The position numbers were made by a program, and so were the translations under genes. Shown piece by piece: positions 17,487-25,549 of a stretch of 42,247 nucleotides of DNA (the first letter of the stretch is position 1; each line of letters opens with the position of its first letter). The stretch spans positions 188-42,434 of the forward strand of contig DBXW01000002.1 of the NCBI GenBank assembly GCA_002309715.1, in the 5' to 3' direction. This DNA comes from Candidatus Avelusimicrobium cornigerorum (GTDB taxonomy: Bacteria > Elusimicrobiota > Elusimicrobia > Elusimicrobiales > Elusimicrobiaceae). The notes under the pieces are model-generated. The model was not told the DNA's origin and made no database searches. It saw only the letters and a list, made by a program, of their open reading frames with translations.

Positions 17487-18357
17487 CCAGTATTTTCCCT
17501 AAAAATCCGTTCACGCTTTTTAATTTCTTTTCGGCATTTACGCGCGATAATTTTTTACGGTGCATAACAACCGCTGTTTTTACGTTCCCGCCGGAAGAAA
17601 CTAATAATTTGGCGGCGGTTTTTTCACTTGCGTGCGTGAGCAAACTAATCAGCCGCACCGCGCGTGCGACCAGTTTTTTATTGGTGGGTTGTACATCCAC
17701 CATCAAATTGCCGTACGTTTTGCCGCACAAGGCCATCGCACCTGTGGTGATAGCGTTAAGCGCCATTTTAGTTGCCGTGCCTGCTTTTAGACGGGTGGAA
17801 CCGCTTAACGCTTCCGGCCCGGTGGCTAAACAAATATGAATTTCTGCGTGCGTGGTATCTGCTTGCGGGTTGCATGAAATAAGGGCTGTGCGTGCGCCGA
17901 TGGCTTTTGCTTTTTTAAGCGCTCCCAATACGTAGGGAGTGCGGCCACTGGCGGTTAGTCCAATTACAAAATCGTTCTTTTTGACGTGTGCGGCAATTTC
18001 ACGTGCCCCTTGTTTTTCATCATCTTCGGCTCCTTCTTGTGAGCGAAAGACGGCCTTTTCTCCCCCGGCAATAAGCCCGATAATTTCCCCCGGCTTGGTG
18101 CCAAAGGTAGGCACACACTCTACCGCTTCCAAGATGCCTAACCGTCCGCTCGTGCCCGCGCCGATGAAAATAATTTTGTGTTTGCTCGCGTACGTTTGCG
18201 CTGCGCAAACAATAGTTGCCGCAATTTGCTTGCCCGCTTTTTTAACCGCACGTGCGGCGTTAAAATCTTCCTCGTTAAACACACGCGCAAGTCGGGCCGG
18301 AGTGAGCCGGTCCAGTTTTTTTGTTTTCGGATTTATTTGTTCGGTTGGCGAAATCAT
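17479..18357 (-). CDS. murQ: N-acetylmuramic acid 6-phosphate etherase
   Basis: Cleaves the lactyl ether of MurNAc-6-P to give GlcNAc-6-P and D-lactate, the last recycling-specific step. Length 292, as usual. The SIS-domain sugar-phosphate site appears as FIGAGTSGRLGILEAVECVP (about residues 65-84), with the catalytic Glu in it. GLTASGRTPYVLGAL and SGSTRLKAGTATKMALNAIT are also typical. It overlaps the AmpG-like permease gene by four bases. I see nothing like a separate MurR regulator next to it, so control is likely through the operon promoter. Confidence 0.97.
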   Translation of the reverse strand: MISPTEQINPKTKKLDRLTPARLARVFNEEDFNAARAVKKAGKQIAATIVCAAQTYASKHKIIFIGAGTSGRLGILEAVECVPTFGTKPGEIIGLIAGGEKAVFRSQEGAEDDEKQGAREIAAHVKKNDFVIGLTASGRTPYVLGALKKAKAIGARTALISCNPQADTTHAEIHICLATGPEALSGSTRLKAGTATKMALNAITTGAMALCGKTYGNLMVDVQPTNKKLVARAVRLISLLTHASEKTAAKLLVSSGGNVKTAVVMHRKKLSRVNAEKKLKSVNGFLGKILDD

Positions 18358-19661
18358 TTTTGCTTAAATTGTTTTTCTGTTTCTTCCAAGGTTTTAATTT
18401 TAGCACACAGCGGAACAACCGCAAAAGACAATAAACTAATAAATGCAGTTACCCAGAAGAATTTTTCATACCCAAGCGCCATTTGCATTTTGCCGGAAAT
18501 CATAGACGGCACCATCATTCCCAAAGCCATAATGCCGGTAGAAATGGCGTAGTGCGACGTTTTGTATTTGCCTTGCGAAACGTACATGATAAATACGGTT
18601 AAGGCCATTGCGGCCAGTCCGTAGCCGAAATTTTCCAACGTAATCAGGGCGCCGATAACATATAAACTTGGTCTGGCTACGGCTAAATATACGTAAAAGA
18701 AATTCGGTAATACCAGCGCGCATGCGAACGGCCAAATACATTTCTTAAAACCGTATTTACCCAAGAGCCATCCGCCGAGCAGGTTGCCTGCGATGATACC
18801 ACCCAGCCCCAGCGTACCTTTGATGATGCCGTAACTTTTTATAGTAAGGCCGAGTGCCCCTTCGTTTATCGGCTTAAGTAAAAATAAGGGTACGATTTTT
18901 TCCAAAAGGGCCTCGCCAAAACGGTAGATTAAAATGAATAACAAAATATACAAGATGTTTTTTTGTGTGAAATATGTTGAAAACGCCTCTTTCCACGCCG
19001 TTGCTTGCGTGGCGGCGGCGGGTTTGTCGTCTTGCGGTTTGGGCAAGATGTGTAAGTGAAATGCGGCAAACGCCAAAAACAAAAGACCTAAAAAGCCAAA
19101 TAAACATACCCAGTTATACGGTTTGGGGGCCAGTCCTTTTTCAGCCAACGCGCCGGTGGCGGATATTAAAATACCGCTGCCTAAAATCATCGCTAAACGG
19201 TAAAAAATTGTACGGATGCCCACAAAATGCCCTTGATCTTGCGGGGTAAGTGCGAGTAAATAATATCCGTCGGTAGCAATGTCCAACGTGGCTGACGCAA
19301 AGGCCCCAAAAAAGAACCCGAATAATGTTAGAGTAAAGGTGGTTTGCAAGCCGGTTTGCTCGGCAAATGTAAACGCTTGCAGCATCAGCACGGCGGTAAT
19401 CAGCAAGAACACAACCGATAAAACGGTTTGTGCGGCAATCAGCCAACGTCGTTTCGTGCTGCGGGCATCTACCAAGGGGCTCCAAAACATTTTTAAAATC
19501 CATGGCAGATACAGCCACCCGGTCCACAAGGTAATTTGGTCGTTAGGTAGGCCCAAATCGGCATACAATAATACGGACACCGCATTGATGATAATATACG
19601 GGAAGCCTTCTGCTAAATACAACGTAGGGATAAATGCCCAGGGAGAAGTTTGTTTGTTCAT
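18354..19661 (-). CDS. MFS transporter, AmpG-like muropeptide permease
   Basis: Twelve-helix major-facilitator protein of 435 residues. The opening LYLAEGFPYIIINAVSVLLY and the segment ASATLDIATDGYYLLALTP are very similar in pattern to AmpG/PAT-family permeases (which have ASATQDIAIDAY). AmpG imports GlcNAc-anhMurNAc peptides from the periplasm. Here the gene precedes murQ, anmK and nagZ with overlapping ends, so anhydro-muropeptide uptake is the most economical role. The family also includes acetyl-CoA and other transporters; the context decides my call. It begins two bases after the AI-2E-family gene. Confidence 0.78.
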   Translation of the reverse strand: MNKQTSPWAFIPTLYLAEGFPYIIINAVSVLLYADLGLPNDQITLWTGWLYLPWILKMFWSPLVDARSTKRRWLIAAQTVLSVVFLLITAVLMLQAFTFAEQTGLQTTFTLTLFGFFFGAFASATLDIATDGYYLLALTPQDQGHFVGIRTIFYRLAMILGSGILISATGALAEKGLAPKPYNWVCLFGFLGLLFLAFAAFHLHILPKPQDDKPAAATQATAWKEAFSTYFTQKNILYILLFILIYRFGEALLEKIVPLFLLKPINEGALGLTIKSYGIIKGTLGLGGIIAGNLLGGWLLGKYGFKKCIWPFACALVLPNFFYVYLAVARPSLYVIGALITLENFGYGLAAMALTVFIMYVSQGKYKTSHYAISTGIMALGMMVPSMISGKMQMALGYEKFFWVTAFISLLSFAVVPLCAKIKTLEETEKQFKQK

Positions 19662-19663
19662 AA

Positions 19664-20680
19664 TTATTTAAAAGCGTATTTGCCTGCCAACAAATTAGCC
19701 AACGGCCGTGTGGTTTCGTGTTTTTCAAAAAACATTTTGATAATGGCGGTCAAAGGTACGGCGAGCAATGCGCCCATCACGCCCCATACAAGTGCCCAGA
19801 AAATTAAGCAGGCAAGTACGATAATCGGATCCAGGTCCATCCCGTCGCCGAGCCACTTTGTTTCTAAAATGTTGCCGATTACAAAATGGATGGCTGTTAA
19901 TAAACACAGGGCCAGTATAATGCGCCAATCAAAGCCGTATTGCAAGAATAAAACCGGCAAGGGTAGAGCGGTGGAAATAAAAGGCCCGATATTAGGGATA
20001 AAATTTAACACAAAGGTAAGTACGGCCAACATAGAGGCTAACTCTGTTTTAATGGTGGCTAATACAATCCACGTACAAACCGCGGCTAAAAGCGAAACGA
20101 AGATTTTGATAAGCAAGTAGAAGGAAATTTGCCGTTGGATACTACCCACCAGGGAATGTTTGTCTTCGGTGGCTTTGCCCATAAAGATAAAAATCACAAA
20201 AAGTGTCACAAGCATAGAATTTGTGACGATGGACATCAGCGTTCCCCCTAAACTTTTAACAAAGTTAAATACCGGGAGTTTTGCAGCGGTTTCCAATACA
20301 AACTGTGCGTTGATGTTGATGCCGTATTTCTGCCCGTGAGCAAGCAACCAATCCAACGTGCTGTTTAATCGGTCGGCGTATGTGTCGGCTCCGGCCACAA
20401 AACTTTCAATAGAATTGGCGATAAATAATACCGACGTGGTAATTAGCGCCAAAAAGGCCAAAAAACTAAGCACAAGTCCCAAGGCATACGGTACGCGCCA
20501 TTTTTGTTTGAGCCTTTCCGCCAATGTGCTTGCTACCATAGAGATAAAAAGGGCGATAATAAATGGCATTAAAATAGTTTTGGTATACACAAGCACAGCC
20601 GTAGCAGCGGTGCCGGCTAGAATCATTAAACAGATATTGTTAATGGGTGCTAATTTTTCTGCAGTTGTATTTATAAGCAT
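19664..20680 (-). CDS. AI-2E family membrane protein (PerM/YdiK type)
   Basis: Polytopic protein of 338 residues with the family layout: two N-terminal helices (about 15-60), a third near 65-90, a soluble stretch (about 90-150) and a group of C-terminal helices. The conserved segment NFIPNIGPFIST and the final VWGVMGALLAVPLTAIIK are diagnostic of AI-2E/PerM proteins, thought to export small molecules or act as antiporters. Substrate unknown; the AI-2 name is historical. Good ribosome-binding site (AGGAGAG). As first gene of the murein-recycling operon it could move a by-product such as lactate or peptide, but that is speculation. Confidence 0.88.
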   Translation of the reverse strand: MLINTTAEKLAPINNICLMILAGTAATAVLVYTKTILMPFIIALFISMVASTLAERLKQKWRVPYALGLVLSFLAFLALITTSVLFIANSIESFVAGADTYADRLNSTLDWLLAHGQKYGININAQFVLETAAKLPVFNFVKSLGGTLMSIVTNSMLVTLFVIFIFMGKATEDKHSLVGSIQRQISFYLLIKIFVSLLAAVCTWIVLATIKTELASMLAVLTFVLNFIPNIGPFISTALPLPVLFLQYGFDWRIILALCLLTAIHFVIGNILETKWLGDGMDLDPIIVLACLIFWALVWGVMGALLAVPLTAIIKMFFEKHETTRPLANLLAGKYAFK

Positions 20681-20697
20681 AATTCTCTCCTAAAATT

Positions 20698-20706
20698 AGT
20701 ATAGCA
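20698..20706 (-). promoter_or_regulatory. Extended -10 promoter of the murein-recycling operon
   Basis: Read on the minus strand, TGCTATACT occupies 20706-20698. The predicted start is near 20691, giving a leader of about a dozen bases that includes AGGAGAG. The matching -35 region falls on the palindrome that also covers the divergent promoter. Confidence 0.65.
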
Positions 20707-20714
20707 TACCGGGG

Positions 20715-20749
20715 CGTGTCTTGACACGGGCCCTTTTGTTTTTTATTAT
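20715..20749 (+). promoter_or_regulatory. Promoter with palindromic -35 region for the secreted-protein gene
   Basis: TTGACA at 20721-20726 and TATTAT at 20744-20749 are separated by 17 bases, one of the few consensus -35 boxes in this window. The -35 lies inside a perfect dyad, CGTGTC-TT-GACACG (20715-20728), which could be an operator shared with the divergent AI-2E operon. Confidence 0.55.
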
Positions 20750-20794
20750 ACTATACGTATAAATTGTTTGGTCATAGTTAAAGGAGAAATAAGA

Positions 20795-21475
20795 ATGAAA
20801 AAATCATGTTTATTGATGATATTGTTCTTTAGTGTTATTTTTGCGTTTGCGGCTTCCGATAAACCGACAGGGGCTGTCGGTCGTTGGGGCGTGGTTATTG
20901 AAGCGTTGGAGCAAGTGGCCGGGAATAGCAAGACGCAAAGTTGTGCGGTTGATGCCGAAACTTTGAAAAATACCTTAAAAGAAGCCTTTCCGCGGGAGTC
21001 TTTTGAATGCGAAGATGTTGACGAAGGCGTTTTTTGCCGTTCGCAGTTTACAAAGGTAACGTATACCGCTCAAAAAGTGGTAGGGGTATTAAGTGTTTTG
21101 AAAGACAAAGAATCTAACTCCGCCAAGAGATTTGCGGTTGTTCCCGGCGGGTGCTTAATAAACGGGATGCCTTGTTATGCCGTGCCTCCCGCATTAGTCA
21201 AAATTGAAAAAATGTACCCGATCACTTCGTCCGAGTATGAAAATGCGGTAAAAGACTTGCTCGGCAACATACGGCAAGGAATGTTGCGTGATGGGGGGAG
21301 TTTAACTTTTAGTTTTAGGGATGAACAAGGGCGTGATTTTATCATCGTTCAGCAACGAGGTATGATTACCCAAAAACAACCGGAACGGTATAGAAGTATT
21401 GAAATTGAATTAGATACGGGAGATGTGGTGTTCTCGTCAGACGGGCAATTTTTGACCGAAAGGGCATATAGATAA
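20795..21475 (+). CDS. Secreted protein of unknown function
   Basis: I do not recognise a family. The 226-residue product has a clear signal peptide (MKKSCLLMILFFSVIFAFAA, cleavage after about residue 20). The ATG at 20795 is chosen for this and for AAGGAGAAA just upstream; an earlier in-frame codon lacks both. The mature part has five Cys (within SCAV, FECED, VFCRS, GGCL and MPCY), an odd number but enough for two disulfides if periplasmic. It ends in a mixed charged region without membrane segments. It stands alone, between its own consensus promoter and a strong terminator, divergent from the murein-recycling operon. Confidence 0.75.
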   Translation: MKKSCLLMILFFSVIFAFAASDKPTGAVGRWGVVIEALEQVAGNSKTQSCAVDAETLKNTLKEAFPRESFECEDVDEGVFCRSQFTKVTYTAQKVVGVLSVLKDKESNSAKRFAVVPGGCLINGMPCYAVPPALVKIEKMYPITSSEYENAVKDLLGNIRQGMLRDGGSLTFSFRDEQGRDFIIVQQRGMITQKQPERYRSIEIELDTGDVVFSSDGQFLTERAYR

Positions 21476-21493
21476 GTTGGTTTCTAGTCCATA

Positions 21494-21530
21494 AAACCGC
21501 CGCTTTTTATCATAAGCGGCGGTTTGATTT
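21494..21530. terminator. Strong hairpin terminator before queH
   Basis: Perfect 12-base arms 21494-21505 and 21514-21525 (AAACCGCCGCTT and its complement) with an eight-base loop, followed by GATTTT. It ends the secreted-protein transcript. It lies directly on the region where the -35 of the queH promoter would be. Confidence 0.88.
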
Positions 21531-21545
21531 TGATACACTATATAT
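21531..21545 (+). promoter_or_regulatory. Extended -10 of queH, predicted leaderless start
   Basis: TGATACACT (21531-21539) is followed by exactly six bases and the queH ATG at 21546. There is no room for a ribosome-binding site. Confidence 0.6.
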
Positions 21546-22115
21546 ATGGGATATAAAAAACTACTTGTATTATCTTGTTGTGCGCCGTGTTCGTGTGCCG
21601 CTATTAAGCATTTAGTGGATAGCGGAGTAGCGGTGACGGTGCTTTTTTATAATCCCAACATTTACCCGCAACAAGAATATGAAAAACGCCGAGACGAACA
21701 AGCGCGTGTTTGCGATTTTTTGGGAGCGAGTTTCGTTGAACTTCCCTACGAGCCGGAAGCATGGAATAAAGTTGTTTGCGGGTTGGAGAGTGAGCCGGAA
21801 CGCGGAAAGCGTTGCGGTGCTTGTTTTTTGATGCGGTTAATGAAAGCACAAGAATATGCCAAGGCACATAATTTTGAGGCATTAACATCGGTGCTGGGGG
21901 TTTCTCGCTACAAAGATTTAAATCAAGTCAACGCCGCGGCGCGTTTGGCGTGGGCATACGTCGGCAAGCCGTATTGGGCCAAAGATTGGCGCAAAGACGG
22001 GTTGGAAGACTTGCGCCGGGCACTTATCAAAGAATTTAATATGTATCAGCAAACCTATTGTGGTTGCAAATACAGTTTAGCGGCCGCGCAAAAGCGAAAA
22101 GTGGAGAAAAAGTGA
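21546..22115 (+). CDS. queH: Epoxyqueuosine reductase QueH
   Basis: Last step of queuosine synthesis in tRNA: reduces epoxyqueuosine to queuosine. It is the non-orthologous counterpart of cobalamin-dependent QueG (DUF208 family). The 189-residue protein has the expected cysteine sets: Cys11 and Cys12 in LSCCAPCS, Cys90 and Cys93 in KRCGACF, and Cys172 and Cys174 in YCGC, which bind an iron-sulfur cluster and metal. FYNPNIYPQQEYEKR and LGVSRYKDL are also family stretches. It is transcribed from an apparently leaderless promoter and overlaps the AsmA-family gene by four bases. No other queuosine gene is in the window. Confidence 0.92.
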   Translation: MGYKKLLVLSCCAPCSCAAIKHLVDSGVAVTVLFYNPNIYPQQEYEKRRDEQARVCDFLGASFVELPYEPEAWNKVVCGLESEPERGKRCGACFLMRLMKAQEYAKAHNFEALTSVLGVSRYKDLNQVNAAARLAWAYVGKPYWAKDWRKDGLEDLRRALIKEFNMYQQTYCGCKYSLAAAQKRKVEKK

Positions 22116-24340
22116 AGAAGATTTGGCTAAAAAGAGTGGGAATAAGTTTAGTTGTTTTAGGGCTGTTGGTAGGAATGGCAGACGTAGGATTGCACCTGCT
22201 GTCCAGCCGGGAGTGGGCCCGTCGGAAAATAACGGAAAAGTTAGCACAAGTTACCGGGCGTGAAGTGCGATTAGAGCGGGTTGTGTTTAATCTGCGGGGC
22301 GCTGTAGTGGAAAAATTTTCTATTGCTAAACCGGGCGGTTTTGCGGAAGGGGAACTCTTTCATATCGGGCACGCGCGGGTGAAAGTGTCGCTTTGGCATT
22401 TGTTGCACGGGGAAGTGCATATTCGCGCCATGGGAATAGAAGGCCTGTCCTTGCATATCGTGCGGGATGAACAGGGTAAATTAAATACGGAATTTTACCC
22501 CGAAGAACCAACCGTTTCTGCCCAATCTTCTGCGGATGTGCCGCTGGATATTGCGGTGGAAGAGTTGGCTGCGCGAAAAATTGAAATTACCTATTTGGAT
22601 AAACAAACTCAATTACAAGCCGCATTAAAAGATGCTGAAATTTCTTTGCGTAATTTCTCGTGGGATAATCCTTTTGACGTACAAGCGCGTACCACGTTGA
22701 GATATCAACAGAACGAAAAAACCTTCTCGGCCAAGTTGTCATTGTCGGCAAGCGCCTATTTGGCCGAATTGGATTTACCGAAAGCATATACGGATATTTC
22801 CTCTTTTTTATTGCGGGCCGGAAGTATGCGCGCAATGCTTGCGGGACGGGTGGAAAATTTTGAAAACCCTACTTTTGATTTGAAATTAGACGGTCGCAAA
22901 ATTTCACATCAAGATTTAGCCCCTTTTGTTGCGGAGAATTTGCCGCTGGATATCGCCCGCTTATCAGTTTCGGCCCAAGGGAGTGTGTCCCCGGCAGACG
23001 GAAAATTACAACTTGCACAAGGCGCGGTGTCCGCCCCGGGGATAGAAACGACTTTGAAGGGAACGGCTAATTGGAAACGCGAAAAATATGACATCACTGC
23101 GCGTTTACAGGCGCAACTGAACGAACTTGCGCAAGCGTTTCTGTTCTTGGGCCCGTACGCGCCGGAAGGAAATTTGGTGGCACAAGGGACTATAACTTCC
23201 GAAATTTCCGCGCATGCGGAACTGGTTGACGGCGGTTTTCAAATTCCGCAAGCCGGTAAATTTACGGAATTACAAGCGGCCCTGGATGTTACGGAAAATA
23301 TAGATTTTGTAAAAGGACACGGCACGTTGGGGGCGCACGGCAAATTAAACGGAGAAGATTTTAAAACGGATTTTTCGTTTTCCCAAACGGCGAAAGAAAT
23401 GGTGGCAAAATTAAACGCATCCGCCAAAAAACTTATCTTGCCGCCGGCTAAAAAAGGGAATGCTCCGGCTGGTCAACCTATCCAAGAACAGCCGCCCGTT
23501 CCGGCCGAAAAGGAAAAAACGGTTTGGCAGTGGCCGCCTATCACCGCGCAAGCAGATGTGAAAATCGGTGCATTGGATGCGCCCTATCTTAATGGGAAAG
23601 ATTTTGATTTTCAGTTAGATATGTCCGGCATTACTCCGCGGCTTGATAGTGCTCACGGCACGTTGGCACTGGCGGTTCATAAAGGACAAATTACCGACTT
23701 ATATCACTTGACCGATTCCAATGCTTTGATGAAAGTGTTATTTATGTCTTTAAATGTGGTGGGCAAGGTGTTTAACAGTTTGGATGTGTTATCGGTACTT
23801 GGCGGATTGGCAAGCGGGGGACAAGGCGATAAAAGTGCCGAAGTTATTAAGATGATTCCTAACGAAGCGGGCGAAATGGTGGCTGTGAGAGTCCCGGCAT
23901 CTTCTCGCAAAGTAGACGGACACTTGGCTTATGATAAGTTTTTAACTAATGTGCAATTTGAACACGGTGTGGCTACCGTTAAAAAGGGGAGTTTTGTTTC
24001 GGATATGATGTCGTTTAATTTATCCGGCACCACCGACTTTAAAACGGAAAAAATTGATATGACCGTTCACGCGGCCCCGGGCAAACACGAAACAGATGGG
24101 GTTATGCCGCTGACGCTTCGTATCGGAGGCACGATTAGTGAGCCCGACGGAAATATGAGCATGGTGGGTTCTATGGCTTCCTTGGTTACGCAGGGTGTGA
24201 CGAATAATTTTGCCTCGCGCGCTGTTAAAAAAAGCCTGGGCGGGCTTTGGGGGCTTTTTAAGAAAAAAGAACGCCCGGCGGTAATAGAATCGGCCGAAGA
24301 AGATAACACCGTTGTGCCAGACGAACCGGCGCAGCCATAA
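22112..24340 (+). CDS. AsmA-family protein (large periplasmic, inner-membrane anchored)
   Basis: The 742-residue protein has one N-terminal membrane helix (about residues 8-30) and a long periplasmic part made of beta-strand repeats. The opening SREWARRKITEKLAQVTGRE and the following VRLERVVFNL resemble AsmA/YhjG proteins, which are linked to phospholipid transport to the outer membrane. AsmA-like C-terminal sequence (SFVSDMMSFNLSGTTDFKTE) is present near residue 630. A Pro/Glu/Lys-rich linker lies near 450-475. The GTG start at 22112 is preferred: GGAG lies upstream, it overlaps the queH stop (GTGA), and it places the membrane helix at the N-terminus. Confidence 0.85.
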   Translation: MKKIWLKRVGISLVVLGLLVGMADVGLHLLSSREWARRKITEKLAQVTGREVRLERVVFNLRGAVVEKFSIAKPGGFAEGELFHIGHARVKVSLWHLLHGEVHIRAMGIEGLSLHIVRDEQGKLNTEFYPEEPTVSAQSSADVPLDIAVEELAARKIEITYLDKQTQLQAALKDAEISLRNFSWDNPFDVQARTTLRYQQNEKTFSAKLSLSASAYLAELDLPKAYTDISSFLLRAGSMRAMLAGRVENFENPTFDLKLDGRKISHQDLAPFVAENLPLDIARLSVSAQGSVSPADGKLQLAQGAVSAPGIETTLKGTANWKREKYDITARLQAQLNELAQAFLFLGPYAPEGNLVAQGTITSEISAHAELVDGGFQIPQAGKFTELQAALDVTENIDFVKGHGTLGAHGKLNGEDFKTDFSFSQTAKEMVAKLNASAKKLILPPAKKGNAPAGQPIQEQPPVPAEKEKTVWQWPPITAQADVKIGALDAPYLNGKDFDFQLDMSGITPRLDSAHGTLALAVHKGQITDLYHLTDSNALMKVLFMSLNVVGKVFNSLDVLSVLGGLASGGQGDKSAEVIKMIPNEAGEMVAVRVPASSRKVDGHLAYDKFLTNVQFEHGVATVKKGSFVSDMMSFNLSGTTDFKTEKIDMTVHAAPGKHETDGVMPLTLRIGGTISEPDGNMSMVGSMASLVTQGVTNNFASRAVKKSLGGLWGLFKKKERPAVIESAEEDNTVVPDEPAQP

Positions 24341-24377
24341 ATATAAAAGAATCTTTACCGGGAGTTATTCATTTTTC

Positions 24378-24389
24378 TATACTACAACT
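24378..24389 (+). promoter_or_regulatory. -10 element of the glycerophosphodiesterase gene, predicted leaderless
   Basis: TATACT (24378-24383), six bases, then the ATG at 24390. No Shine-Dalgarno is present. Confidence 0.62.
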
Positions 24390-25088
24390 ATGATTTATTT
24401 CTCTCATCGCGGCGCTAATAAAAAGCGCGTACAAAACACAGGGGCGGCTTTTGCGTTGGCTCATGCACAAGGTGCGCGCTGTTTTGAATTGGATGTACAT
24501 TTGCTCAAAGACGGCCATTTGGCGGTTCACCACGATTATTCTTTGTTAAGTACAGCCGGTAAAGATGAAAAGTTAGGCGCGCTTTCATCACTTGATTTAA
24601 AAAAATATCCCCTTATCAACCCTTTTTCCGAAGAGCAGGTGTTTGTGCCGCTTTTGGAAGAAATCCTGCCGATTGTGTCGCCGGAATTACAACTTTTAAA
24701 TATAGAAATCAAAAATGATAACAATGTTTACCCGGGTATAGAAAAGGCGATTGTTAAGACATTGGCGTTTTTCCCGGACCTGTTGCCACGGATACTTTTT
24801 TCAAGTTTTGATTACGGTACGTTAGAGCGTTTGAGGGTTATTTGGCCGGGTGCGCAAGTGGGCCTTTTGACGCGTAATTTTGATGTTAACCAAGCAATCG
24901 GCTTGGGGGCTAAAAGCGTGCATATTAACCAAACGCGTTTCACTTCGCAAATTGCCGAAATCTGCCACAAAAACCGACTAAAGATGTATGTATATACCGT
25001 GAATGATTTAGCCGTTGCCGCGCAACTTCAGCGTGACGGGGCAGATGGTATCTTTACCGATTGTATAGACCTGTTTTTGGAAAAATAA
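24390..25088 (+). CDS. Glycerophosphodiester phosphodiesterase (cytoplasmic, UgpQ-like)
   Basis: Hydrolyses glycerophosphodiesters from phospholipid turnover to glycerol 3-phosphate and an alcohol. The 232-residue TIM-barrel protein has the family residues: His6-Arg7 (HRG), Glu33 and Asp35 (ELD, metal ligands), His48 (HHD), then NIEIK, and C-terminal YTVND and DGIFTDCID. No signal peptide, so cytoplasmic. The usual N-terminal NENT motif is VQNT. The start at 24390 is chosen because the protein then begins right before HRG, as in the family, and because a -10 hexamer lies six bases upstream; a longer in-frame version would run back into the AsmA-family gene. Confidence 0.9.
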   Translation: MIYFSHRGANKKRVQNTGAAFALAHAQGARCFELDVHLLKDGHLAVHHDYSLLSTAGKDEKLGALSSLDLKKYPLINPFSEEQVFVPLLEEILPIVSPELQLLNIEIKNDNNVYPGIEKAIVKTLAFFPDLLPRILFSSFDYGTLERLRVIWPGAQVGLLTRNFDVNQAIGLGAKSVHINQTRFTSQIAEICHKNRLKMYVYTVNDLAVAAQLQRDGADGIFTDCIDLFLEK

Positions 25089-25102
25089 TTTAGACTAAAT
25101 AT

Positions 25103-25131
25103 AAAAACCCCCGATTAAATCGGGGGTTTTT
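25103..25131. terminator. Bidirectional terminator between glycerophosphodiesterase and lipoprotein genes
   Basis: Perfect 13-base arms 25103-25115 and 25119-25131 with a three-base loop. The arms carry runs of A on one side and T on the other, so it can act in both directions on the two convergent genes. Confidence 0.92.
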
Positions 25132-25144
25132 ATGCCGGCAAAAA

Positions 25145-25540
25145 CTAATAATCGTATGATTGCTCGCCGCCGCCGTCGCCGCCTTCTTGCATACCGTAGT
25201 ATTCTTCAGGGCTGTAACGTTTAGGTTTTTTCCACAGGCGTTTTTCTTTTTTGTGGTCGGCATCACTGGGTTGCCCCGGCACTTTGGGTTGTTGGCGTTC
25301 GTCAAAGAAATAGACAGCCTTTTCTGTTTCCGGAACGACATTAAAAATATAATCCGATTCCACCAGCGGTTGCGCGGCGCGGCGTTCTTTTTCGGCTTGG
25401 TTACCGATATCTTCCAAATAATCTTCTTCGGTTAAATAAATTTTCCGGCGTTCGCGCGGATCTTCCGTATCTTGAGAAGCGCACGCAGCCAGCACGCTGA
25501 GGGCAAGTAAGCACAGAATCATTTTTGTAATAGATTGCAT
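25145..25540 (-). CDS. Small predicted lipoprotein, function unknown
   Basis: No family recognised. The 131-residue product has a lipoprotein signal peptide with lipobox LAAC and Cys20 as the lipidated residue (MILCLLALSVLAAC). The mature part is hydrophilic and highly charged (DPRERRKIYLTEEDYLEDI), with a basic KKEKRLWKKPKR stretch and an acidic Gly/Glu/Tyr-rich tail. A good ribosome-binding site (AAGGAG) precedes the ATG. It lies nine bases downstream of the folD-like gene and likely shares its transcript. The +2 residue is Ala, which would by the E. coli rule favour outer-membrane sorting. Confidence 0.75.
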   Translation of the reverse strand: MQSITKMILCLLALSVLAACASQDTEDPRERRKIYLTEEDYLEDIGNQAEKERRAAQPLVESDYIFNVVPETEKAVYFFDERQQPKVPGQPSDADHKKEKRLWKKPKRYSPEEYYGMQEGGDGGGEQSYDY

Positions 25541-25549
25541 AAGAACTCC

